Source: JAJTHB01 sp033763775 (lineage in GTDB: Bacteria; Pseudomonadota; Alphaproteobacteria; Rickettsiales; SXRF01). From it: a DNA stretch of 64,000 bases. Both the position numbers and the translations under genes were made by a program. The notes beneath the pieces are model-generated. The model searched no databases. It worked only from the letters and a program-made list of their open reading frames with translations, and was not told the origin of the DNA. This document shows, piece by piece, positions 24,196-33,282 of this stretch; the stretch's first letter is position 1; the number at the start of each line of letters is the position of its first letter. The DNA is taken from the NCBI GenBank assembly GCA_033763775.1, contig JANRJW010000013.1, positions 62,001 to 126,000 on the forward strand, read 5' to 3'.

Positions 24196-25433
24196 CGCAG
24201 GCTGTATCCTTGCATGGCAATAGGTGGAGATTTACCCTCAACACAATCCGCCACAATGGCCGCGCTACCGGCCGCATGTGTCCAGCCCAGCGTGCCATGG
24301 CCGGTGTTGAGATAGAGGTTGGAAAATGGTGTTTTACCCAGCACGGGCGGCCCGTCTGGCGTGGATGGACGCAGGCACGCCCAGCGCGACACCTCCGCAT
24401 CCCATGCGGCGCGCGGCAGCAGGCTCTGGCCAGCTTTGACAATGGCGCGAATGCGCCGCTCGTTGATGGAGTGATCATAGCCGGTGAACTCGGCGGTGCC
24501 GGCAATACGGTGCAGATCGCCAAGGCGCGTATGGACGATTTTAAATGCGCCATCCGTAATACTGGTGCGCGGCGAGAATTCATTGGCGCGAATGGTCAGG
24601 CTGTAGCCTTTCATGGGGTAGATGGGCAGGCGCAGACCAAGCGGTTGAACCAGCGGCGCGCTGTAGGCGCCGAGCGCCAGCACAAAGCCATCGGCCGCAA
24701 GGTCGCCCTCGCTGGTTGTTGCAGCCACTACGCGCCCACCTTCAGCTTTAAGCCCATGGAGCGAAACGCCATAGCGAAACTCGGCGCCATAGCGCTGCAC
24801 GGTGAGCTGCGCCAGCGCATCGCTGAAAAGTTTGGCATCGCCCGTTTGATCCATCAGCGCATGGATGCCGCCGGCAATCTTGCGGCTGGTTTGCGCCAGC
24901 ACCGGCTCAATTTCGAGGCATTCGGCGGCACTGACGACCCGTTCCCGCGCGCCATATTTTGCCTGAAGTTCAGATTGGCGGCGCGCATGGCGGAACTCTG
25001 ACTCGCTGTCATAAATTCTGAGAATGCCACTGCTGCGAAATGAAAATTCAAGCCCTGTATCACGGATCAGATCCGCCAGTTTCTGACGGCTGAATAAACC
25101 AAGGCGCAGAATGTTGATGGTGTTTTCTGCCGCGCGCGCCGACGTGCAGTTTCTGAGGAACTGAAGCCCCCAGCGCGTCATCGCCCAATCAGCACGCGGC
25201 CGGTACACCAGCGGCGCCGATGGATCCAGTATCCACCAGGGGATTTTTGGCAGCACATGCGCGCTTGCCCATGGTTCAGCATGGCTGTAGCTAAGCTGCG
25301 CGCCGTTCGAAAAGCTGCCCTCTGACGCGGCTTCCTTGCCGCGATCCACCACCGTGACGCGAAAACCACGCCTGCCCAGCTCATACGCCGTGCTGACACC
25401 AAGCAGGCCTGCGCCCATTACCAGAATATGCAT
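24192..25433 (-). CDS. dadA: D-amino-acid dehydrogenase small subunit-like FAD oxidoreductase
   Basis: DadA oxidises D-amino acids, mainly D-alanine, to keto acids and passes electrons to the respiratory chain. The FAD Rossmann motif is GAGLLGVSTAYELGRRGFRV near residues 7-26, followed by FSNGAQLSYSHAEPWA, typical of DadA. The C-terminal LYLNTGHGTLGWTHAAGSA is the family signature before the end. The 413-residue length is normal. The alanine racemase often next to it is not here. It is the first gene of a three-gene operon and divergent from the virB operon. Confidence 0.9.
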   Translation of the reverse strand: MHILVMGAGLLGVSTAYELGRRGFRVTVVDRGKEAASEGSFSNGAQLSYSHAEPWASAHVLPKIPWWILDPSAPLVYRPRADWAMTRWGLQFLRNCTSARAAENTINILRLGLFSRQKLADLIRDTGLEFSFRSSGILRIYDSESEFRHARRQSELQAKYGARERVVSAAECLEIEPVLAQTSRKIAGGIHALMDQTGDAKLFSDALAQLTVQRYGAEFRYGVSLHGLKAEGGRVVAATTSEGDLAADGFVLALGAYSAPLVQPLGLRLPIYPMKGYSLTIRANEFSPRTSITDGAFKIVHTRLGDLHRIAGTAEFTGYDHSINERRIRAIVKAGQSLLPRAAWDAEVSRWACLRPSTPDGPPVLGKTPFSNLYLNTGHGTLGWTHAAGSAAIVADCVEGKSPPIAMQGYSLR

Positions 25434-25645
25434 ATTTCACATGTGGTTAGTTTTGGCATTCTTTAGAAGCATAGACCGCGACTCTTAACGAGAGGTTAGC
25501 GCCAACGAAAAAAGAGCGATTGCCACAAAACTGCAACAATTCTGTGCTAGGATGTAAAACGTCGCATCAGGTCATGCGCTGTGTCTTCATGGTTTATTAA
25601 ATAACCTGTTGTAATTATAAAGATTGTTGAGAGGGAGTTTCTATC
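25434..25645. other. Intergenic region between dadA and the virB operon
   Basis: These 212 bases hold the divergent promoters of dadA and the T4SS operon. They are more AT-rich than the flanks. An imperfect dyad, GGTTTATTAAATAACC, lies near 25589-25604 and might be an operator. I could not find a sigma70 promoter with good spacing. The ribosome site of virB3 is GAGAGGGAG about 7 bases before its ATG. Confidence 0.4.
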
Positions 25646-25948
25646 ATGGCTGGTTCCGGTCGCCTGCAATCGGATCCCCTGTTTCAGGGGCTTACCCGCC
25701 CAACCATGATCATGGGCGTGAGCTACATGTATTTTGTTTTGAATGCCGGCATTTGTCTGATTCTTTTCATCAACCTTCAGGATTTTAAAATTCTACTGAT
25801 GGTCGCGCCGACGATTCACCTGATAGGCTATCTCATCTGCCTGAAGGAGCCGCGTGCCATAGAATTGTTGATTCTCAAGGCCAGCAAAGGGCTGCGCTGC
25901 ATTAATCGCGGCTATCATCGCAACAATAACTCGTACGATCCATATTAG
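25646..25948 (+). CDS. virB3: Type IV secretion protein VirB3
   Basis: VirB3 is a small inner-membrane protein that works with the VirB4 ATPase at the base of the T4SS. The 100-residue sequence starts DPLFQGLTRPTMIMGVSY, the VirB3 signature. Two adjacent hydrophobic segments follow (residues about 25-45 and 50-66). The C-terminus is basic and cytosolic. virB4 follows after two bases. Confidence 0.92.
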   Translation: MAGSGRLQSDPLFQGLTRPTMIMGVSYMYFVLNAGICLILFINLQDFKILLMVAPTIHLIGYLICLKEPRAIELLILKASKGLRCINRGYHRNNNSYDPY

Positions 25949-25950
25949 CC

Positions 25951-28377
25951 ATGCTTCACCATTTCCAGCGCCGGCGCACAAAAAAAGCTTCTTATGCAAA
26001 TCTGGAAGTCGCCGAGTCGACCTTCATTCCCTACAGCTATCACTGGGACAAGGAAACAATTCTCACCAAGAAGAAAGAGTTTCTGCAGATTATCAAAGTG
26101 GAAGGCTTTTCGTTTGAAACGGCCGACGACGAAGATGTCGACATGAAAAAAATGGTGCGCAATTCGCTGCTCAAGAGCATGGCGGATGGCAATTTTGCCC
26201 TATGGTTTCACACGGTGCGCCGCCGCCAGAGCGCCTATCCTGGCGGCAAGCAGCCGCCGGGTTTTGCTTCTTATGTCGATAAGTTGTGGCATGAGAAACA
26301 TCATTCAAAAGATTCTTATGTAAACGAACTTTATATCACGGTGATTCGCAAGCCCGACACTAAAGGCGCAGCCAAGGTGCATCATCTGTTTAAGCGCGCC
26401 ACTGAGATGAGCGATAAAGCGCTGCAGATTGAATCGATGCATGAGGCGCATAAAGAACTATCAGAAACGGTGAACCGACTTGTTGCAACGCTGCGTGATT
26501 ATGGCGCGCGCGTGCTGACCACCTATGAAAATGATCATGGTGTTTTTTCTGAGCCACTTGAATTTTTATCCAAGCTGGTCAATTGCGGCTTTTCGCATCC
26601 CATGCGCTACAGCGGCAGCGAAATTTCAAGCACATTGCCAATGTATCGAAAATATTTCAGCGACCGCATTATCGAGGTGGTTGGCGCGCCGAAGAAGCGT
26701 TTTGCTGGTCTGGTCAGCATCAAAGAATATGCACCAGCCACTGCCGCCGGCCTGCTTGATGGCTTTCTGCAGCTGCCGTTTGAGTTTATTATTTCACAGT
26801 CCTACACCTTCCATAACCGCAGCGCCAAAATCAGCAATATGCAGCTTCGCCAGCGCCGCATGATGGCGGCGGAAGATGCTGCCATCTCGCAGATTGCAGA
26901 AATCAGTGATGCGCTGGATATGGCGATGAGCGGGCATGTGGCATTTGGCCCGCACCAGCTTTCGGTGATGTGTTTTGAAGAAAACATGCAGGATCTTGAG
27001 CGCGTGCTCTCGCTGGCGATTGCTGAGCTGGTGAATATCGGTATCAACCCCACGCGCGAGAAATTTGTGCTCGAGCCGATGTTCTGGGCGCAGCTGCCCG
27101 CTAATTTTGAATATATCGCGCGCGGCGCCGATATCAGCACGCTGAACCTCGCAGGCTTTGCCAGCCTGCATAATTATCCAATTGGCAAAATGTCCGGCAA
27201 TCACTGGGGTGATGCGGTGACTGTGTTTGATACCTCGTCCGGCACGCCGTACTTTTTTAATTTTCACAACCGCGATGTTGGCCACACCACCATTATCGGC
27301 CCCACCGGATCCGGTAAAACGGTGCTGCTTAACTTCCTCTGCGCACAGGCGCAGAAGTTTAATTGCCGCACCTTCTTTTTCGACAAAGATCGCGGCGCAG
27401 AAATTTTTATTCGCGCGATCGGCGGCAAATATACAGTGATTGAGCCGGGTAAGAAATGCCGTTTCAACCCGCTCCAGCTGCCCGATACACCCGAAAACCG
27501 AACTTTCCTTACTGAGTGGCTGCACACGCTGGTCACGGTGAATGATGAGCCGTTCACCGCCGATGACATGGATCGCTTGAGCGAGGCGGTGGCAGGCAAC
27601 TACAAGCTCGACAAAAAAGATCGCATGCTGCGCAATATCGCGCCATTTCTGGGCATTGAAGGCCCCGGCACCATTGCTGGCCGCCTGAAAATGTGGCACA
27701 GCGATGGGCCTTACGCCGGATTATTCGATAACGAAACCGATGTGATTGATTTCGGTATTGGCAACGCGTTTGGTTTTGAAATGGGCGAGGTGCTGAAAGA
27801 GCGTGTGAGCCTTGAGCCAACGCTGCTGTATTTATTTCATCGTATCAGCCTGTCGCTTGACGGCACCCCGACGATTATTGTTCTGGATGAAGCATGGGCA
27901 CTGATTGATAACAAAATTTTTGCCGGCCGCATTCGTGATTGGCTGAAGACGCTGCGTAAACTCAACGGTATGGTGGTGTTTGCCACGCAGAGTGTCGAGG
28001 ATGCGACCAACAGCGCCATTAGCGAAACGCTGATTCAGCAGACCGCCACGCAGATTTTCCTTCCCAACCCCAAAGCGACCGATGCCTACCGCAAGGCGTT
28101 TATGGTGAGCGATCGAGAATTTAATCTGCTGAAAACGACTGATCCGGGCAGTCGCTATTTTCTGGTGAAACAGGGCAAGGATGTGGTGGTGGCGCGTATT
28201 GACCTTTCGGGTATGGATGATGTGATTAATGTACTCTCCGCACGTGCAGAAACCATTGTGGTGCTGGATGAAATTCGAACAAAGGTTGGTGATGCGCCGG
28301 AGGCATGGATGTCGGCATTTCAGGAACGGGTGCGTTTGGAAAGAGAAAAATTTGCAGCTAAAGACACTAAAAAATAG
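25951..28377 (+). CDS. virB4: Type IV secretion ATPase VirB4
   Basis: VirB4 powers assembly and substrate transfer in the T4SS. The 808-residue length matches the family. The N-terminal CagE/TrbE domain covers the first half. The C-terminal RecA-like motor has Walker A GPTGSGKT at residues 450-457 and Walker B IIVLDEAWALID near 642-653, then LRKLNGMVVFATQSVEDA. Downstream FLPNPKATDAYRKAFMVSDREFNLL is typical of VirB4. Its last 26 bases overlap the first virB6 gene. Confidence 0.96.
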   Translation: MLHHFQRRRTKKASYANLEVAESTFIPYSYHWDKETILTKKKEFLQIIKVEGFSFETADDEDVDMKKMVRNSLLKSMADGNFALWFHTVRRRQSAYPGGKQPPGFASYVDKLWHEKHHSKDSYVNELYITVIRKPDTKGAAKVHHLFKRATEMSDKALQIESMHEAHKELSETVNRLVATLRDYGARVLTTYENDHGVFSEPLEFLSKLVNCGFSHPMRYSGSEISSTLPMYRKYFSDRIIEVVGAPKKRFAGLVSIKEYAPATAAGLLDGFLQLPFEFIISQSYTFHNRSAKISNMQLRQRRMMAAEDAAISQIAEISDALDMAMSGHVAFGPHQLSVMCFEENMQDLERVLSLAIAELVNIGINPTREKFVLEPMFWAQLPANFEYIARGADISTLNLAGFASLHNYPIGKMSGNHWGDAVTVFDTSSGTPYFFNFHNRDVGHTTIIGPTGSGKTVLLNFLCAQAQKFNCRTFFFDKDRGAEIFIRAIGGKYTVIEPGKKCRFNPLQLPDTPENRTFLTEWLHTLVTVNDEPFTADDMDRLSEAVAGNYKLDKKDRMLRNIAPFLGIEGPGTIAGRLKMWHSDGPYAGLFDNETDVIDFGIGNAFGFEMGEVLKERVSLEPTLLYLFHRISLSLDGTPTIIVLDEAWALIDNKIFAGRIRDWLKTLRKLNGMVVFATQSVEDATNSAISETLIQQTATQIFLPNPKATDAYRKAFMVSDREFNLLKTTDPGSRYFLVKQGKDVVVARIDLSGMDDVINVLSARAETIVVLDEIRTKVGDAPEAWMSAFQERVRLEREKFAAKDTKK

Positions 28378-30190
28378 CAATCTATACCATCTCGCATGGT
28401 CATTGATGCTGGCACTGATAGTGCTCGCACCGCTGCCAGCCCACGCCTATGATTTTGAGAATCGCTACGGCGTGTATAATGTCGCTGATCCCAAAAATAC
28501 GCTGCAAATGAACAGAGTATGCGCCATTAACACTGCGATTAATGATGTTCCGGCAACCATTGGTGCGCCCGCCCAGTATCAAAACCGCGAACAGTTCGGT
28601 TTTGTTAAACGCATGGTGCTGTGTGTCAAGGAATCGATTCTGTATGCCACCTATCAGGTGCTTGCTCCCATATCCGAATTTTTCGCTCAAACGATTGCTA
28701 TCGCCTGTACGCTGGCTGTGGCTATTTGGGGTTTGCAGGCCACAGCGGGCAGAAGAAATGTTTCCACGCGTGATGCGGCGATTCTGGGCATCAAAATCGG
28801 GCTGGTGATCATGTTCACCTCAAATTTTGCCGCGCCTTTCTTTGATCCGGACAATGATAAAGGCGGCCTTTTTGGCATGATTCTCACGAGCATGGAGCAG
28901 TTTATTGCAATCATTCTACGCTACACCGATAACTCACCAACCTTTATTGCTGTCTGCCCCAACCTTGTCAGCGCCGCCGATCCGGAATCAACCGTCTACA
29001 TCCTGACCGTCTGGGAAAAAGTCGACTGCATGATTGAAACACTTATTGGCGGCATCTTCTCGCCATTTAATATCACTCTCGGCATCATGGGATTTTTAAC
29101 AGCGGCGCTGCTTAGCGGTGTTTTTGGCTTTTTTATTGCGATATTCGGAATACTCATCATCGGAATGCTGCTCATTGCAATTGCCCAGTCTGTTTATATT
29201 TTCATTAGCTCATTTCTGGCCTTTGCATTGATGGTGCTTTTTTCGCCTTTCATTATCCCCACTATTTTATTTGCTTACACAAAACCTTATTTTGATAAAT
29301 GGCTGAGAGTCACCATTGGTCTTATTCTGCAGCCTATTTTCATGTTTGTGTATCTGACGATGATGCTGGCGGCCTATGACGTGCTCATCTATGATGGCGA
29401 TAGATCCGTCTTTCGTGCGATTGCGGGTTCGGCGTATAAAGCGCATATTGACCCGTCCAACTATGGTTCCAACAATTACATGACAATGGGGCAGTGGCTC
29501 GCCAGTCCAAACTCACCTGCAGGATCTGGCAGAGTGCCCTTGGGGAATTATCAGCCGCTGAATAAAAATGAAACCGGCTTTACCATTGATTACGCGGGCA
29601 CACGGCCTGTATGTCTTGACGAAGCGTGTGAAACAGAGCGTAAAATTAATAAGCGTGATTCGGGTGTCTTAGGAACGATTGGCGAAGAAATCAATGATAG
29701 AGCTGTTTCACGCCAGAACGATCTGTATGACATCATGAGCAGTGCGCGTATTTTTAGAACCAGCGTGCATGTCTGGGGTATTAACTGGGATTATCTGCTG
29801 ATTAATTCCAAGCTTTATGATGCTGATTACATGCAGGTAATGATGGCTTGGTCGATTTATAATCTCTGCTTGCAGGATCCAACCTTTAACGGATCAATGG
29901 GAACGATGTTTACCGTGAATTGCGGTGTTGATCCTGATCCGCAGAAATATAAAGAAAAATATTACTGGCCTTATATCATCGGCATTATTTCCTCGATGAT
30001 GATGGCAGTGGTGACAATGTTTTTATTCATGGTGCTGCTGCGCGCACTGCCATTTATCGGTATCGGCATTTCCGGCGAAACACTGGCGGTTCCGGGCTTG
30101 GGAACAGGCCGACTTGCAATGCCCGGCAGCAACAGTTTCCAGAATTTCCAGTCGCGTATTGCCAACTCTTTTACCGGCAGAGGAAAATAA
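28352..30190 (+). CDS. virB6: VirB6/TrbL-family T4SS membrane protein, copy 1
   Basis: This is the first of three tandem VirB6 paralogues. A TTG start at 28352 with GGAAAGAG seven bases upstream gives a clean signal peptide (LMLALIVLAPLPAHA, cleavage after residue 32). The next in-frame ATG at 28406 would cut most of it away. The TrbL/VirB6 core has about six hydrophobic helices between residues 110 and 345, including FFIAIFGILIIGMLLIAIAQ. After these comes a large soluble region with four or more cysteines, then a last helix near the C-terminus. At 612 residues it is about twice the length of A. tumefaciens VirB6. The stop overlaps the next ATG (TAATG). Confidence 0.85.
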   Translation: MQLKTLKNSNLYHLAWSLMLALIVLAPLPAHAYDFENRYGVYNVADPKNTLQMNRVCAINTAINDVPATIGAPAQYQNREQFGFVKRMVLCVKESILYATYQVLAPISEFFAQTIAIACTLAVAIWGLQATAGRRNVSTRDAAILGIKIGLVIMFTSNFAAPFFDPDNDKGGLFGMILTSMEQFIAIILRYTDNSPTFIAVCPNLVSAADPESTVYILTVWEKVDCMIETLIGGIFSPFNITLGIMGFLTAALLSGVFGFFIAIFGILIIGMLLIAIAQSVYIFISSFLAFALMVLFSPFIIPTILFAYTKPYFDKWLRVTIGLILQPIFMFVYLTMMLAAYDVLIYDGDRSVFRAIAGSAYKAHIDPSNYGSNNYMTMGQWLASPNSPAGSGRVPLGNYQPLNKNETGFTIDYAGTRPVCLDEACETERKINKRDSGVLGTIGEEINDRAVSRQNDLYDIMSSARIFRTSVHVWGINWDYLLINSKLYDADYMQVMMAWSIYNLCLQDPTFNGSMGTMFTVNCGVDPDPQKYKEKYYWPYIIGIISSMMMAVVTMFLFMVLLRALPFIGIGISGETLAVPGLGTGRLAMPGSNSFQNFQSRIANSFTGRGK

Positions 30191-31608
30191 TGCTGGCGCG
30201 CATTCTTCCCCCACCGCTGCAATTTCTTAGGGCCTTCTGCCTTATGCTGGCATTGTTTCTGGTTTCGGCCATGCCTGCCCGCGCCAACATACCTGCGAAC
30301 GGTCTTTCGCTGGAGCAGTGTGTAAGCCAGCAGGGCGGCAGCGCATCGATAGAAAAATGGTCGTTCACCACCAAATTAGTGATGTGTTTGCGGGGCACGA
30401 TTATCAAAGCAGTTGCTGATCCGAATAATCCTGCGCAGGGCATGCTGCCTGCTTTTTCTGAATTCATGGTGCCGTTGGTGGCGGTGATGCTGATTTTTGC
30501 CATCATGGTGTTTGGCATACGAATTCTAAACGGTGAGCAGGATTTAAAGCGCCGAGCCATCGGCTTTCTGATACGCATCGCACTGGTTTTGTTCTTTGCC
30601 TACAATCTTGGCGGCTTTGCGCACGCCATGTTTGATGTGATGGATGATATGCTCTGCCTCATCAGCCAGCCCATACCCAGCGGGAATATCCGATCCGAAA
30701 GCATTGCCATGCAGGGCATCTGGCCGGGTCGTGCAAATATTGAGTTCATGTCGGATGAGATTTTTATTCAATGTTCACCATGGCTTTTTATCGATAACAC
30801 TATCGGCCGATTATTTGGTTTTGGTGAGACATTACTGCTTTCGGGAGGGTTGCTTGGAATTGTGGGTGGCTCGCTTTTTTCTGGCACCATCGGCATGTTG
30901 ATTTTCTTGATGGGCTTGATGGCCTTTATGGATTTCTTGTTTCTAATCCTGCGGTTAATTTTTCTCTACCTCACCTCGGTGCTGGTGCTGGCGTTTATGA
31001 TTATTATCTCGCCATTGATTATTCCCATGGCATTATTCTACACGCGTGAAAATTATTTCACCGCCTGGCTGAGAATCGTGATTGTAGCGCTATTATTGCC
31101 GCTATTTTCCTTTGCGTTCATTGGTATGTTTATCGGGATTTATGATATTCTGCTGGATCGTATCTTCATTATCATTGGCGGCCTGAGTAGCGATGGCACA
31201 CCACAGTTTGACGCTTTCTGGCGCATGAACCAACCTAAATTCTCATGGCTGCTGCCATCTGATCCCAACCTTGCACAGGATTTTGAAAAAATTATTCAAT
31301 CGGATGTGGTGGGCTCGCCCTCGGTGCAAACCTTCACCAATCCCTATGCCAGACGCGCGCTGGATGCCACTAGCTTCATTGTTGCGCCCGGTATTGATTT
31401 TGGTCAGGCGGGCGTTAAAATCGAACAACAGCTGGTGCTGGGTTTTCTCTCATTATGGATTTTCTCTTCGCTTATGAAATCCATGCTCGGGCTGATTCCC
31501 GGCGTGGTTCAGGGGATAGCGAAAGCAACGATTAATATTGGTGCGCCGGCAGCAACCATTGAAAGCGGCATGAGGCGTACCATCACAGCGCTGGGTAAAG
31601 CAACATGA
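30190..31608 (+). CDS. virB6: VirB6/TrbL-family T4SS membrane protein, copy 2
   Basis: The 472-residue protein starts with a signal peptide (AFCLMLALFLVSAMPARA, cleavage after residue 32). A Cys-containing soluble segment follows (SLEQCVSQQGG), and a TrbL/VirB6 core has helices such as FMVPLVAVMLIFAIMVFGIR. The core includes YLTSVLVLAFMIIISPLIIP, parallel to ALMVLFSPFIIPTILF of copy 1, showing the common origin. The C-terminal part is a soluble loop plus one helix near residue 420. It overlaps copy 1 by one base and copy 3 by four. Confidence 0.85.
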   Translation: MLARILPPPLQFLRAFCLMLALFLVSAMPARANIPANGLSLEQCVSQQGGSASIEKWSFTTKLVMCLRGTIIKAVADPNNPAQGMLPAFSEFMVPLVAVMLIFAIMVFGIRILNGEQDLKRRAIGFLIRIALVLFFAYNLGGFAHAMFDVMDDMLCLISQPIPSGNIRSESIAMQGIWPGRANIEFMSDEIFIQCSPWLFIDNTIGRLFGFGETLLLSGGLLGIVGGSLFSGTIGMLIFLMGLMAFMDFLFLILRLIFLYLTSVLVLAFMIIISPLIIPMALFYTRENYFTAWLRIVIVALLLPLFSFAFIGMFIGIYDILLDRIFIIIGGLSSDGTPQFDAFWRMNQPKFSWLLPSDPNLAQDFEKIIQSDVVGSPSVQTFTNPYARRALDATSFIVAPGIDFGQAGVKIEQQLVLGFLSLWIFSSLMKSMLGLIPGVVQGIAKATINIGAPAATIESGMRRTITALGKAT

Positions 31609-33068
31609 TGATGATTAAACGAGCTATCAGCACCCTGATTCCGCGCCTCGCTGCAGGCCGCAAAAAAGGACATTTCAGTCTTTATGCGGCTTTGCTGCTT
31701 GGCTTGATTGCATTGGCGCCGGCAGCCTACGCCGCTGATGGCAATACTGAAAACAATATGCCTAAAGGTACCTGCACATTTGACCCGCAATTCGCTCTGC
31801 CTCAGGAAGTGATCACACCGGGCAATGGTATAATTTCAAATATCGTAACGGACGTGAAGAGTGTCCTGACAGCGACCATAATTCCAATGTACCAAAATAT
31901 TATCAGTTCGCCGTCATTCACCGGCCCGGTCACGGTTGCTCTGACGCTTTATATCGCCATTTACGGCATTCTTTTTACCTTCGGTATGGTGCAGGTGACG
32001 GTGTATGACTTCTTCATCCGGATGCTTAAATTTGGCGTAATTGCAGGCTTTATCATTTCTGCCGAAGGTTGGGCGTCAGAAGTTTTTTGGATCCTGAATG
32101 ATTTTTTTGTTGAAGGAACCGATGCGATTATTGCTGAGGCGACGACTATCATGGTGGGGGGGGTGCGTCAGCCATACAATGAAGCTCAGCCATTTGCTGC
32201 GCTCGACGCGCTGCTGGCAACGGCGATTTCTTCCAGAATGGCGGTAACGATTCTCGCCACCATTTTTACCGGCCCTTACGGCCTTGTTTTTGCCATTCTG
32301 ATACTGCTTTCTCTCGGCGCGATGATGCGTGCTTTTCTCAGCGCCATCTGGATTTATCTGATGGGACTGGTGCTGAAAATGTTGCTGATTGCGCTCGCGC
32401 CGATCTTCATCACGTTTCTTCTGTTTGACCGCACCAGACACCTTTTTGACGGCTGGCTTAACCAGATGGTCAATGCATGCCTGCAGCCCATCTTTGTGTT
32501 CATCTTTTTTGCTTTCTTTGTATCGCTGCTGAAGGCATCGATTGATAATATTCTTAAAACACCAGTGTGCTGGACGGAGTGGATGGAAAGTGTTCGCGGT
32601 ACGCCTCAAGCGTTTCACTACTGGCGTTTTGCGGTGAAGAACAAAAACGGCGACTGGGAGGCTTATTCAGGAACCTATAATTTTGACGGCATTGCCGATG
32701 ATCCTAAGGCGCCTATTTTCCCGATTGATATCATGGCCGTGCTGATTTTCCTGGTGCTGGCAGAGCTGGCCAGTCGCTTTAATAATGTGGTGGTGATGAT
32801 CGCAAGCGAAATTGCCAGCGCCAGCGCAAGGCTCTCTGATTTTCAGGGGCCTATGTCTGATTGGCTTAATCGCGGTGGTGGTAGTGGCGGCGCCAGCGCC
32901 AGCGCAGCGGCTGCCGGTGTTGGTTCGCGTCCGATACCGGGCGGTAGCAGCGCAGCCTCAATGAGCTCCTCAAAGGCAAGTATTGCCAGCAAGGGGATGA
33001 TGGGCGCCGCCGAGGATGGCATACGCGAGCGCATTAGTATGTTGTCATCCAAACGACAAAGCACTTAA
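31605..33068 (+). CDS. virB6: VirB6/TrbL-family T4SS membrane protein, copy 3
   Basis: The 487-residue protein opens with a basic n-region and a signal peptide (YAALLLGLIALAPAAYA, cleavage after residue 43). It then has the VirB6 core: helices near residues 108-165, and IYLMGLVLKMLLIALAPIFI followed by FLLFDRTRHLFDGWLNQMVN, typical of the family. The C-terminal about 60 residues are Gly/Ser/Ala-rich (GGGSGGASASAAAAG) and probably disordered. The start overlaps the copy 2 stop (ATGA). A short lipoprotein gene follows after 70 bases. Confidence 0.87.
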   Translation: MMMIKRAISTLIPRLAAGRKKGHFSLYAALLLGLIALAPAAYAADGNTENNMPKGTCTFDPQFALPQEVITPGNGIISNIVTDVKSVLTATIIPMYQNIISSPSFTGPVTVALTLYIAIYGILFTFGMVQVTVYDFFIRMLKFGVIAGFIISAEGWASEVFWILNDFFVEGTDAIIAEATTIMVGGVRQPYNEAQPFAALDALLATAISSRMAVTILATIFTGPYGLVFAILILLSLGAMMRAFLSAIWIYLMGLVLKMLLIALAPIFITFLLFDRTRHLFDGWLNQMVNACLQPIFVFIFFAFFVSLLKASIDNILKTPVCWTEWMESVRGTPQAFHYWRFAVKNKNGDWEAYSGTYNFDGIADDPKAPIFPIDIMAVLIFLVLAELASRFNNVVVMIASEIASASARLSDFQGPMSDWLNRGGGSGGASASAAAAGVGSRPIPGGSSAASMSSSKASIASKGMMGAAEDGIRERISMLSSKRQST

Positions 33069-33138
33069 TTGCTCGTTGCGCGCAGTAGTAGTTTGTCTTA
33101 TACATTATGCTGATAATACAGATGTTGATGGAGGTGTT

Positions 33139-33276
33139 ATGAAGTGGGTTCTGGTGGTGGCGCTGGCCTTTGCCGCATCTGGCTGCAGTAACAAATTAGA
33201 AGACCTGAAAAGCCCGTGTGTCAGCGCGGAGCAGGGACCCTGCGATCGCCGTCCGGTGAATCAGGATCATGCCTGA
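33139..33276 (+). CDS. Small lipoprotein, VirB7-like candidate
   Basis: A 45-codon gene with a strong GGAGG ribosome site encodes MKWVLVVALAFAASGCSNKL. The lipobox AASGC puts the lipidated cysteine at residue 16. The mature peptide is about 30 residues with two more cysteines (SPCVSAEQGPCDRRPVNQ). Size, lipobox and position at the end of the virB operon match VirB7, the outer-membrane lipoprotein that stabilises VirB9. The two mature cysteines and the -PVN- ending remind me of Rickettsiales VirB7 proteins. The assignment is inferred from these features, not proven. Confidence 0.6.
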   Translation: MKWVLVVALAFAASGCSNKLEDLKSPCVSAEQGPCDRRPVNQDHA

Positions 33277-33282
33277 GGGGTT

